The notes under the pieces are model-generated. The model was not told the DNA's origin. It saw only the letters and a program-made list of their open reading frames with translations, and made no database searches. 64,000 nucleotides of DNA from Ascidiaceihabitans sp. (GTDB lineage Bacteria; Pseudomonadota; Alphaproteobacteria; Rhodobacterales; Rhodobacteraceae): positions 1 through 64,000 of the forward strand of contig JAOKHV010000007.1 in NCBI GenBank assembly GCA_028248455.1. The letters are read 5' to 3'. Numbering within the stretch: position 1 is the first letter of the stretch; every line of letters starts with the position of its first letter. The translations under genes and the position numbers were made by a program. Below, piece by piece: positions 57,346 to 64,000 of this stretch.

Positions 57346-58099
57346 CGAGGATATAATAGCCTGCGCTGGCTTGGTTGAACGGGGCGATCCGGATCGCTTT
57401 CGCACTGTGATGGCAGCCCCATTGGCTGCGCGTCCTGTGATGTTTACGCTTTATGCCCTGAACGTCGAAGTTGCACGCGCCCCATGGGTGACCAAAGAGG
57501 CGATGATCGCCGAGATGCGTTTGCAATGGTGGCGCGATGTTTTGGAAGAAATCAGTCTGTGCAAAGCACTGCACAGACATGAGGTGGCAACACCGTTGTC
57601 CAAAATTCTCACGCCCAGCGATGCCAAGATGTTAGATCAGCTGGTGGCGATAAGGCGTTGGGATATATATAAAGATGCGTTTGAGGATGCAGATCACTTT
57701 AAGAATTACATCGACCAAACAGCAGGGCACCTCATGGTTGCCACAGCAAGATGTTTGGGTGAATGTGACGAAGCTGTGGTGCGCGATGTGGCCTATGCGG
57801 CTGGCTTGGCCGCATGGTTCCAAGCGGTACCAAAGCTTGAAGAAGAAAAACGCATTCCAATGGTCGATGGACGCGCAGAAGCGATCCAAGAGTTGGCGCA
57901 ATCTGGCCTTGACCGCCTGACCAGGGCGCGCAAATCGCGCAGCGCCGTGTCCAAGGCATCACGTCCTGCTTTGTGGTCAGCGCTATCTGCGCAAAAGATG
58001 CTACAACAAGTAATCATAGATCCCTTCATCGTGGTAGGGGGTGCCATACGCCCTGTTCAGGGCAACCTTGCATGGGCTGCCTTAACAGGGCGCTGGTAA
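57335..58099 (+). CDS. Squalene/phytoene synthase-fold protein, NDUFAF6-like
   Basis: 254-residue trans-isoprenyl diphosphate synthase-fold protein. In catalytic members the first aspartate-rich motif is DxxxD; here the equivalent helix reads MRLQWWRDVLEEI. The second motif is also not canonical (KNYIDQTAGHLMVATARCLG). This pattern is that of NDUFAF6, the mitochondrial complex I assembly factor, and its alphaproteobacterial relatives, so a respiratory assembly role is more likely than carotenoid or hopanoid synthesis. GTG at 57335 follows AGAGGACCTCA. Confidence 0.75.
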   Translation: MEFNEDIIACAGLVERGDPDRFRTVMAAPLAARPVMFTLYALNVEVARAPWVTKEAMIAEMRLQWWRDVLEEISLCKALHRHEVATPLSKILTPSDAKMLDQLVAIRRWDIYKDAFEDADHFKNYIDQTAGHLMVATARCLGECDEAVVRDVAYAAGLAAWFQAVPKLEEEKRIPMVDGRAEAIQELAQSGLDRLTRARKSRSAVSKASRPALWSALSAQKMLQQVIIDPFIVVGGAIRPVQGNLAWAALTGRW

Positions 58100-58100
58100 C

Positions 58101-59330
58101 TTAGGACGCTGGCTTTTCTTCAGGCCGCGTCACCAACCAGATCAATGCACCGGCGGCTAAAACCAAGAATGGTGCCATCGCATAGTTCACTGAAGCCCAG
58201 CCTTGAACCGCACTGCCTCCAGAACAATTCATCAAACCGCCTGAGGCAAGCGACGCGATCGTGACGCCACCAAAGACCAACAAGTCATTCAGGCCCTGCA
58301 TGCGTCCACGCTCGTGAACTGTATGTGCACCGGCCAACATGGATGTGGCCCCGATAAAGCCAAAGTTCCAGCCAATACCCAGTAATATCAATGCTATAAA
58401 GAAGTTGGGCAGGGCCACGCCGCTCAGCGCAACGATGCCAGCACTGCCAAGGATAGCAATGCCCAGCCCCATGATCTTTTCAACGCCAAAGCGGGCGATC
58501 AGGTGGCCGGTAAAGAAGGATGGAATGAACATCGCCAAAACGTGGCTCGTGACCACATCCGCGGCTGTGCCCTTAGTAAACCCACAGCCTACAACGGCCA
58601 GAGGCGTTGATGTCATGACCAAGTTCATCAAGGCGTAAGATACCATTGCGCAGATTACGGCGACCGCGATCCGTGGTGTTTTGATCAGCTCCCAACGGGT
58701 ACGCCCTTTTGGCGTGTCTGCAGTCGGGGCCTCAGGTTTGGGCATATCGACGAATAGAAACAGGGCTGATCCGACGACATTGATGACGATTACCGCCAAA
58801 TAAGTCCCAAGGAAAGGGACCAGCATCGCGTCAGAGGTGACTTTAAACAATTGTGGGCCAAGCACGGCAGCAACAAGCCCACCTGCCATAACGTATGAAA
58901 TCGCCTTGGGACGGAACGCATCGGACGCGGAATCTGCCGCAGCAAAGCGATAAAAGCCCTGCGCAGACATGTAGACGCCAGTAAAGAAGCTCCCCAGTAA
59001 GAATAATGGGAAACTGCTGGAGTATAATGCGTAGGCACAAACGGCTGCACCAATAGCTCCACCCAACGTTCCCAACCAAAAGCCAACGCGACGGCCATAG
59101 TTTTGCATGATCGCTGAAACGGGCGTGGCAGACAGCATTGATCCCAGCACGATCATCGAAATCGGCAATGTAGCAAAGCAAACGTTTGACGCCAGAGATT
59201 GTCCCGCCAATCCACCAATCGTGAAAATGAGCGGCATCTGCGCGCCCAAAATTGCTTGGGCCAAAACCAAAACGGTGACGTTGCGAACGGCACGTTTGTG
59301 CGAAACGGGATCTGAATTTAAATCTGTCAT
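58101..59330 (-). CDS. MFS transporter
   Basis: 409 residues, 12 predicted spans. The loop 2-3 region MQNYGRRVGFWLGTLGGAIG and the central cytosolic loop (KPEAPTADTPKGRTRWELI) divide two six-span halves. Part of the general major facilitator superfamily; I cannot choose a substrate or direction. It lies tail-to-tail with the NDUFAF6-like gene (1 nt between stops) and head-to-head with cobK, 62 nt apart. Confidence 0.85.
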   Translation of the reverse strand: MTDLNSDPVSHKRAVRNVTVLVLAQAILGAQMPLIFTIGGLAGQSLASNVCFATLPISMIVLGSMLSATPVSAIMQNYGRRVGFWLGTLGGAIGAAVCAYALYSSSFPLFLLGSFFTGVYMSAQGFYRFAAADSASDAFRPKAISYVMAGGLVAAVLGPQLFKVTSDAMLVPFLGTYLAVIVINVVGSALFLFVDMPKPEAPTADTPKGRTRWELIKTPRIAVAVICAMVSYALMNLVMTSTPLAVVGCGFTKGTAADVVTSHVLAMFIPSFFTGHLIARFGVEKIMGLGIAILGSAGIVALSGVALPNFFIALILLGIGWNFGFIGATSMLAGAHTVHERGRMQGLNDLLVFGGVTIASLASGGLMNCSGGSAVQGWASVNYAMAPFLVLAAGALIWLVTRPEEKPAS

Positions 59331-59392
59331 GAATTTGCGATAGCCCTTAGGTTGAGCATGGGCAATGGGCCCTTGGTCTAAGGCTAGGTAAA

Positions 59393-60127
59393 ATGATGAA
59401 ACTGCTATTGATTGCGGGAATGGGGGAAAGCGTCGCTTTGGCGCGTAAACTCTCTGTAATTGAAGGGCACGAAGTCATTTGTGTGACCGAAGGGCGCGCA
59501 GTCGCCCGCGCCGAACCACCTGCAAAAATATATGACGGTATATTTGAAACTGATGCGGAGTTTGCCGGATACATAGCCTCTGAGAGGTTTGACATGGTTG
59601 TGGATGCCGCCCATCCGTTTGAGGCCCGCCTTGGCAACATCGCACGCGGTTTGGAACTGCCTTACCTGCGCGTCACACGCCAAGAATGGGCACCCAAGCA
59701 GAATGAAGACTGGATTAACGTTGCCTCTATGAAAGAGGCTGTGGTTGTCGTCCCGAAGGCCGCGCGCGTGTTCCTTGCCACAGGGCGGGGAAGTGTTCAT
59801 GCGTTTCAGGATCGCGCCGATGCCTACGTCATGTGTCGTCAGCTCGAACAACATGACCGTGCCTTTCCACTAGAAAATGGCGAATACATATTTGGCGAAG
59901 GTCCGTTTTCAGTGACCGCAGAAATGGAAACACTTCAATCCCTTAAGGTTGATTGTCTGATTCTGCGCAATTCAGGCAGCGTTCAGGGACGCAGCAAAGT
60001 CGATGCGGCTGGTAACCTTGGGATAAAGGTTATTATGATCCAAAAAAGCGATATGGGCTTGCCCCAATTACAAATAGCAACATTCATGGATGTCGCAAAG
60101 CGGGTGGCTGATTATGCGGATCATTGA
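59393..60127 (+). CDS. cobK: Precorrin-6A/cobalt-precorrin-6A reductase
   Basis: Reduces precorrin-6A at C18-C19 with NADPH in corrin-ring synthesis. Typical CobK/CbiJ features: N-terminal LLLIAGMGESVALARKL, MVVDAAHPFEARLGNIA, VFLATGRGSVHAFQ and the C-terminal LILRNSGSVQGRSKVDAAGNLG. 244 residues is normal. It is a lone cobalamin gene, with other cob genes not in the window; corrinoid supply fits the MttB/RACo system encoded nearby. A second ATG at 59396 is an alternative start. Its end overlaps the DNA glycosylase start by 14 nt. No cobalamin riboswitch was recognised in the short upstream gap. Confidence 0.88.
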   Translation: MMKLLLIAGMGESVALARKLSVIEGHEVICVTEGRAVARAEPPAKIYDGIFETDAEFAGYIASERFDMVVDAAHPFEARLGNIARGLELPYLRVTRQEWAPKQNEDWINVASMKEAVVVVPKAARVFLATGRGSVHAFQDRADAYVMCRQLEQHDRAFPLENGEYIFGEGPFSVTAEMETLQSLKVDCLILRNSGSVQGRSKVDAAGNLGIKVIMIQKSDMGLPQLQIATFMDVAKRVADYADH

Positions 60128-60734
60128 AACAGACGCGGATGTGAATGAGGGCGCTGCGTGGCTTGCCACACACGATGAACGCCTTGCCTATGCGTTGTCC
60201 CAAACGGGGCCACTGCCGCTGCGCCGCAGACCCGATGGTTTTGCCCAATTGCTCAGTGCGATCATTTCACAACAGGTGTCGGTCGCCTCTGCTGCTGCAA
60301 TATGGAAACGGATGGAAGATGCAGGCTTGACGACTGAAACCGCAGTTCTAGCCGCGGGTGAGGATGGACTGCGCGGTGCCGGGCTAAGCCGCCAAAAGAT
60401 TGCTTATTCCCAAGCCCTCGCTGAGGCGAAGATTGACTATGACGCAGTGCGCCACGTACCAGATGCTGATGTGATGGCGACCCTTACCGCCGTCAAAGGC
60501 ATTGGGGTTTGGACGGCCGAAATCTATGCGATGTTCTCACTGGGGCGCTGCGATGTCTTTGCGCCGGGTGATTTAGCGCTGCAAGTCGCGGCCCAAGATC
60601 TATATGGGTTGGTGGATCGACCAAAGGAAAAAGAGCTGCGGCAGATGTCGCTGGACTGGACGCCATGGCGGTCGGTTGCAGCGCGGCTGTTGTTTGCATA
60701 CTACCAGATTGCAAAGGGCAGGGAAGGTATCTGA
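60114..60734 (+). CDS. DNA-3-methyladenine glycosylase II (AlkA-like, HhH-GPD)
   Basis: Base-excision glycosylase for alkylated purines. The helix-hairpin-helix is LTAVKGIGVWTAEIYAMFS and the catalytic aspartate follows in CDVFAPGDLALQVAAQ. QLLSAIISQQVSVASAAAIW is the family N-terminal helix. The track starts at 60090, but ATG at 60114 (MRIIETDADVNEG) gives the natural N-terminus and 206 residues, lacking the N-terminal domain of E. coli AlkA. It overlaps cobK and, by one base (TGATG), the esterase gene. Confidence 0.92.
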   Translation: MRIIETDADVNEGAAWLATHDERLAYALSQTGPLPLRRRPDGFAQLLSAIISQQVSVASAAAIWKRMEDAGLTTETAVLAAGEDGLRGAGLSRQKIAYSQALAEAKIDYDAVRHVPDADVMATLTAVKGIGVWTAEIYAMFSLGRCDVFAPGDLALQVAAQDLYGLVDRPKEKELRQMSLDWTPWRSVAARLLFAYYQIAKGREGI

Positions 60735-61399
60735 TGACACGAGTATTGAATGCAGAGCGGCGCGAGCCAGTTTCGGGCGAAACACGATCCGTTGTTGTGT
60801 TTGTGCACGGCTACGGAGCCAACGGCGCAGACCTTTTGGGGTTGGCTGATCCGCTGAGCGAGCACCTTCCAGATACCTTGTTTATCGCACCTGATGCGCC
60901 TGAAATGATCCCAGATATGCCAAACGGATACCAATGGTTCCCGATCCCGTACATCGACGGCTCATCTGAGGAAGAATCAGAACGTGGCATGGACTCAGCT
61001 GTTGAGGATTTTCATTCCTTCTTGGATGCCCTGATGGTCGATGAAGATGTTCTTCCTGAACAGGTTGTTCTGTTCGGATTTTCTCAAGGGGCCATGATGA
61101 GCCTGCACATTGCGCCGCGCCGCGAAGATGAACTTGCAGGCGTTGTTGCCATTGCAGGGCGTTTGTTGCGTCCAGATTTGTTGGCTGACGAAGTTGTAGG
61201 CCGTCCACCAATCTTGTTGGTCCACGGCGATCAAGACGATGTTGTGCCACCGCAATCCCTGCAATTGGCAGCCGAAGCCTTGCAAGAAGCGGGATGGAAA
61301 GACGTCTTTGCACACGTGATGAAGGGCACCGCCCATGGGATAGCACCTGATGGCCTGTCTGTCACGTTAGCCTTTATGCGTGACAAACTAGGGCTCTGA
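60734..61399 (+). CDS. Phospholipase/carboxylesterase family alpha/beta hydrolase
   Basis: Serine esterase of the YpfH/acyl-protein thioesterase type. Oxyanion stretch VVVFVHGYGANGADLLGL, nucleophile elbow GFSQGAMMSLH, catalytic Asp in LLVHGDQDDVVPP and His in KGTAHGIAPDG form a complete triad. 221 residues is normal. ATG at 60734 has AGGGAAGG upstream and overlaps the glycosylase stop by one base; the longer track ORF from 60665 lies inside the glycosylase gene. Confidence 0.93.
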   Translation: MTRVLNAERREPVSGETRSVVVFVHGYGANGADLLGLADPLSEHLPDTLFIAPDAPEMIPDMPNGYQWFPIPYIDGSSEEESERGMDSAVEDFHSFLDALMVDEDVLPEQVVLFGFSQGAMMSLHIAPRREDELAGVVAIAGRLLRPDLLADEVVGRPPILLVHGDQDDVVPPQSLQLAAEALQEAGWKDVFAHVMKGTAHGIAPDGLSVTLAFMRDKLGL

Positions 61400-61563
61400 T
61401 CCGTCACCATAGCGTACATATTTAGCTTAGTTCATAGGCGAGATGTTGTGGGGCAGCTTGGGGTTGCATGCTGTCAACCACGACTTATAGTAATAGGTGC
61501 AGGATCAGGGATCTGTCCCCGAGAATGCTGTTGGTCGCAGTATGGGTAAGGATGGCACGCAAT

Positions 61564-62172
61564 ATGGCCAATGACTTAAGCAGTACTCTTAACTATGACG
61601 TTCGTGCAGATTTGCTGCGCGGTGCTGGTGCGATGAGCAAACATCCCGCGTTAGTGCTGAATGCGGATTATCGACCGCTCAGTTATTATCCACTTTCATT
61701 GTGGACATGGCAGGACGCCGTCAAAGCCGCGTGGCTGGACAGGGTCGACATCGTGGCCGAGTACGAAGACGTGGTGCATTCCCCAAGTACGGTGGTCAGA
61801 ATACCATCCGTTGTTGTCCTAAAAGATTATGTCAAACCTCAAAAGCGCGTGGGCTTCACGCGCTTTAATTTATTTTTGAGGGATGAATTCAGATGCCAAT
61901 ATTGTGGAAAGAGCGGTGAACTTACCTTTGACCACGTCGTTCCACGTGCCTCTGGGGGTGTGACCAGTTGGCAAAACGTTGTTGCTGCCTGCAGCCCATG
62001 CAATCTGCGCAAAGGCTGCAAATCGCTTCATCACACAGGTATGAACCTGAGGAAACCACCGCGCCAACCTGCAGCCGAGGAATTGCGCAACATGGGCCGC
62101 AAATTCCCACCCAACCATCTTCACGACAGTTGGATGGACTTTTTGTATTGGGACGCAGAGCTAGAGGCGTAA
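61564..62172 (+). CDS. HNH endonuclease
   Basis: HNH-family nuclease with the zinc-binding cysteine pairs CQYC and CSPC around the HNH core (GELTFDHVVPRASGGVTSWQNVVAACSPCN). The N-terminal half (KHPALVLNADYRPLSYYPLSLWTWQDAVKAA) is strongly conserved in cyanobacterial and alphaproteobacterial chromosomal HNH proteins. These are not part of restriction or phage loci, and their role is unknown. The track starts at 61468; ATG at 61552 or 61564 fits better. I chose 61564 because AAGGAT lies upstream at a better distance. It abuts the convergent ornithine cyclodeaminase gene. Confidence 0.85.
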   Translation: MANDLSSTLNYDVRADLLRGAGAMSKHPALVLNADYRPLSYYPLSLWTWQDAVKAAWLDRVDIVAEYEDVVHSPSTVVRIPSVVVLKDYVKPQKRVGFTRFNLFLRDEFRCQYCGKSGELTFDHVVPRASGGVTSWQNVVAACSPCNLRKGCKSLHHTGMNLRKPPRQPAAEELRNMGRKFPPNHLHDSWMDFLYWDAELEA

Positions 62173-63222
62173 TTAGCCAGCACGCTGCAACATTCCAAAC
62201 AGGTCGCGTGGGTCTTCTGGATCTGCCAGCAGATCAAGCGGATGGAACAGTTTGGTCGCTTTGATTTGATCGCGCACATAGCGCAGGGCGCTAAAGTCCT
62301 CGATTGCGAAGCCGACACTGTCAAACAGGGTGATCTGTGCCTCTGATGTGCGCCCATCGGCCTGTCCCGTCATGACCTGCCAAAGTTCAGTGACCGGATG
62401 ATCCGCCGCCAATTGCTGAATTTCGCCTTCAATCCGTGTCTGTTCGGGATATTCTACAAAGATAGTTGAACGATGCAGGATTGCTTCGGCCAGTTCTGTT
62501 TTGCCCGGACAATCGCCACCAATCGCGTTGATGTGTACACCCGCGCCGACCATGTTGTCTGTGAGGATCGTGGCATATGCCTTGTCAGCAGTGCATGTGG
62601 TGATAATATGGGCACCCTCAATGGCCTCTTGGCCGGTTTTGCAGGCGACGATTTTCATACCAGTGCCTTGTAGGTTCGCCGCACACTTGGCTGTGGCGGC
62701 AGCATCAATGTCATACAACCGCACCTCATCAATCCCAACGATAGCTTGTATGGCAGTTGCCTGAAATTCGGACTGTGCCCCATTGCCGATCATTGCCATA
62801 ACGCGTGTGCCCTTTGGGGCCAATAACTTTGCCACAACAGCCGAGGTCGCCGCTGTGCGCAGGGCAGTGAGCAAGGTCATCTCTGTCAACAACACAGGAT
62901 AACCACTGGCCACATCCGCCAACAATCCAAAGGCCACAACGGTTTGTAACCCTTCTTCAGTGTTCTTGGGGTGGCAGTTGACGTATTTAAATCCGTAATC
63001 AAGGCCATCTGACGTTGGCATCAACTCCATCACACCATCATCAGTGTGGCTGCCGACGCGTGGTGTCTTATCAAAGCTCTCCCAGCGTTTAAAATCTGCC
63101 TCAACATAGCCAGCAATGCCTTTCAGCATGTCATGCAGACCCATGTGGTGGATCAGTTTCATCATGTGGTCGACAGAAACAAAAGGGACCAGTGCTTTGT
63201 CGGAGGGGTTTAGGTTAATCAT
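62173..63222 (-). CDS. Ornithine cyclodeaminase
   Basis: NAD-dependent conversion of ornithine to proline and ammonia; mu-crystallin family. The Rossmann stretch is VMAMIGNGAQSEFQATAIQ and the ornithine-binding region is VHINAIGGDCPGKTELAEAI with the catalytic aspartate. C-terminal residues (YVRDQIKATKLFHPLDLL) match the longer rhizobial/roseobacter type. The track start is 63261, inside arginase; ATG at 63222 (MINLNPSDKALVPFV) has AAGGA upstream and lies 11 nt after the arginase stop, giving 349 residues. Together with arginase it forms an arginine to proline catabolic operon. Confidence 0.93.
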   Translation of the reverse strand: MINLNPSDKALVPFVSVDHMMKLIHHMGLHDMLKGIAGYVEADFKRWESFDKTPRVGSHTDDGVMELMPTSDGLDYGFKYVNCHPKNTEEGLQTVVAFGLLADVASGYPVLLTEMTLLTALRTAATSAVVAKLLAPKGTRVMAMIGNGAQSEFQATAIQAIVGIDEVRLYDIDAAATAKCAANLQGTGMKIVACKTGQEAIEGAHIITTCTADKAYATILTDNMVGAGVHINAIGGDCPGKTELAEAILHRSTIFVEYPEQTRIEGEIQQLAADHPVTELWQVMTGQADGRTSEAQITLFDSVGFAIEDFSALRYVRDQIKATKLFHPLDLLADPEDPRDLFGMLQRAG

Positions 63223-63232
63223 ATCAGTGTCC

Positions 63233-64000
63233 TTAGTCAAAAGCGTGGGTAGGGCGGTCAAACACTTTGCGCCCCATGGCAGAGGCGGTCAGTTCGACCA
63301 TTAATTGTGCGGTGCGGCCGCGTTCATCGAGGAACGGATTAAGTTCGACCAAATCCAGCGATGTCATCAACGCGCTGTCGTGCAGCATCTCCATCACCAA
63401 ATGGGCTTCGCGCACAGTGGCACCGCCAGGGACAGTTGTACCAACAGCTGGGGCCACGGATGGATCAAGGAAATCAACATCCAACGAGACATGAAGCAAG
63501 CCGTTGGCGTCCTTCACATCTGCAAGGAATTGGGCCAATGGCTTTGCAATCCCACCTTCATCAATTGCACGCATGTCATAACCGCGGATGGCCGTGTCCT
63601 GCATATCCTCGCGCTCGGCCTGATCCACGGACCGCAGACCAATGAGGCAGATGTTTTCATGTGGCACAGGGTGTTCAAATGTCGGGAACCCATCGAACCC
63701 TTCGCGCCCTGACAAATAGCCAACGGGTGTGCCGTGCAAGTTGCCAGAACTGGTTGTGTGGGGCGTGTGGAAATCCGTATGTGCATCGAGCCATAGGATA
63801 AACAATGGCCGGTCGACTTGTGCTGCATGGCGTGCAACGCCCAAAACGGTGCCAAGCGATAGGGCGTGATCCCCACCCATAAAGATAGGAACACTGCATT
63901 TCATTGCGGATTGCGCGGCGTCGGCCAGTGCTTCTGTCCATGCGATGTTTTCGGGAAGGGCGTATATCGTGTCAGACGGCGCGGCCTTGTGCGCATTGGG
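63233..64000 (-). CDS. Arginase (5' end outside window)
   Basis: Manganese ureohydrolase splitting arginine into ornithine and urea. The metal-binding motifs are present: FMGGDHALSLG, WLDAHTDFHTP and VSLDVDFLDPSVAPAVGT. The track ORF starts at 63904, but the frame stays open to the window edge (ALPENIAWTEALADAAQSA just upstream), so the annotated Met is internal and the gene continues past position 64000. First gene of the arginase-ornithine cyclodeaminase pair. Confidence 0.93.
   Translation of the reverse strand, partial: PNAHKAAPSDTIYALPENIAWTEALADAAQSAMKCSVPIFMGGDHALSLGTVLGVARHAAQVDRPLFILWLDAHTDFHTPHTTSSGNLHGTPVGYLSGREGFDGFPTFEHPVPHENICLIGLRSVDQAEREDMQDTAIRGYDMRAIDEGGIAKPLAQFLADVKDANGLLHVSLDVDFLDPSVAPAVGTTVPGGATVREAHLVMEMLHDSALMTSLDLVELNPFLDERGRTAQLMVELTASAMGRKVFDRPTHAFD

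Overview
The window looks like chromosomal DNA of a marine alphaproteobacterium of the Rhodobacterales (Roseobacter group). The gene neighbourhoods and protein styles fit that group: amidase-mrcA-prfB, zwf-pgl-pgi, a 'component of SufBCD complex' protein beside mfd, a PsuK/PsuG pair, and a non-pyrrolysine MttB-family methyltransferase with a corrinoid-activating ASKHA protein. I cannot name the species from sequence alone. The window opens inside an aminotransferase gene and closes inside an arginase gene.

Layout. 1-6.2 kb: aminotransferase (5' cut), a broken N-acetylmuramoyl-L-alanine amidase, penicillin-binding protein 1A, release factor 2. 6.3-12.7 kb: RluE and a penicillin acylase-family hydrolase (coupled, minus strand), a 3-hydroxyisobutyrate dehydrogenase-like oxidoreductase, a SYLF lipoprotein, HemB and a small membrane protein. 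12.7-23 kb: Mfd, a Bcr/CflA-type exporter, a FrnE-like DsbA-fold protein, an acyl-CoA synthetase divergent from an XRE-cupin regulator, an aquaporin, and a YejA-like solute-binding protein without its permease. 23-28.6 kb: a possible sRNA, DUF502 protein, pseudouridine catabolism (PsuK/PsuG), a DUF4198 protein divergent from a HupE/UreJ protein with overlapping start codons, ThiE. 28.7-32.2 kb: TrmJ, heme A synthase, M32 carboxypeptidase. 32.2-37 kb: a gene-poor patch with a frameshifted DUF6614 gene, GyrA, a small secreted ORF, a radical SAM protein. 37-42.7 kb: Zwf-Pgl-Pgi (entry to the Entner-Doudoroff/pentose phosphate routes) and a fatty acyl-CoA ligase. 42.7-43.1 kb: an integrase stump beside tRNA-Gly(CCC). 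43.1-50.1 kb: corrinoid-protein activator, GuaB, an rRNA m5C methyltransferase, a truncated sensor-kinase remnant, MttB-family methyltransferase. 50.1-54 kb: TPM-domain protein, aminotransferase, a dead quinone oxidoreductase gene. 54-64 kb: CysS with a cysteine-rich leader peptide, CimA, an NDUFAF6-like protein, an MFS transporter, CobK, a DNA glycosylase, a carboxylesterase, an HNH endonuclease, ornithine cyclodeaminase and arginase (arginine to ornithine to proline).

Two themes stand out. First, several genes are decayed (amidase, DUF6614, quinone oxidoreductase, sensor kinase, integrase). Every frameshift I could resolve has the sign of a single-base deletion, two of them in 6-base homopolymers, so real decay and assembly indels must be told apart. 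Second, there is one well-defined candidate for an undescribed regulatory system: a 14-codon [17 protein letters not shown], with its own Shine-Dalgarno and lying in a hairpin, 82 nt upstream of cysS. It reads as a cysteine-codon leader peptide for cysteinyl-tRNA synthetase. I found no CRISPR array, intact insertion sequence or prophage.
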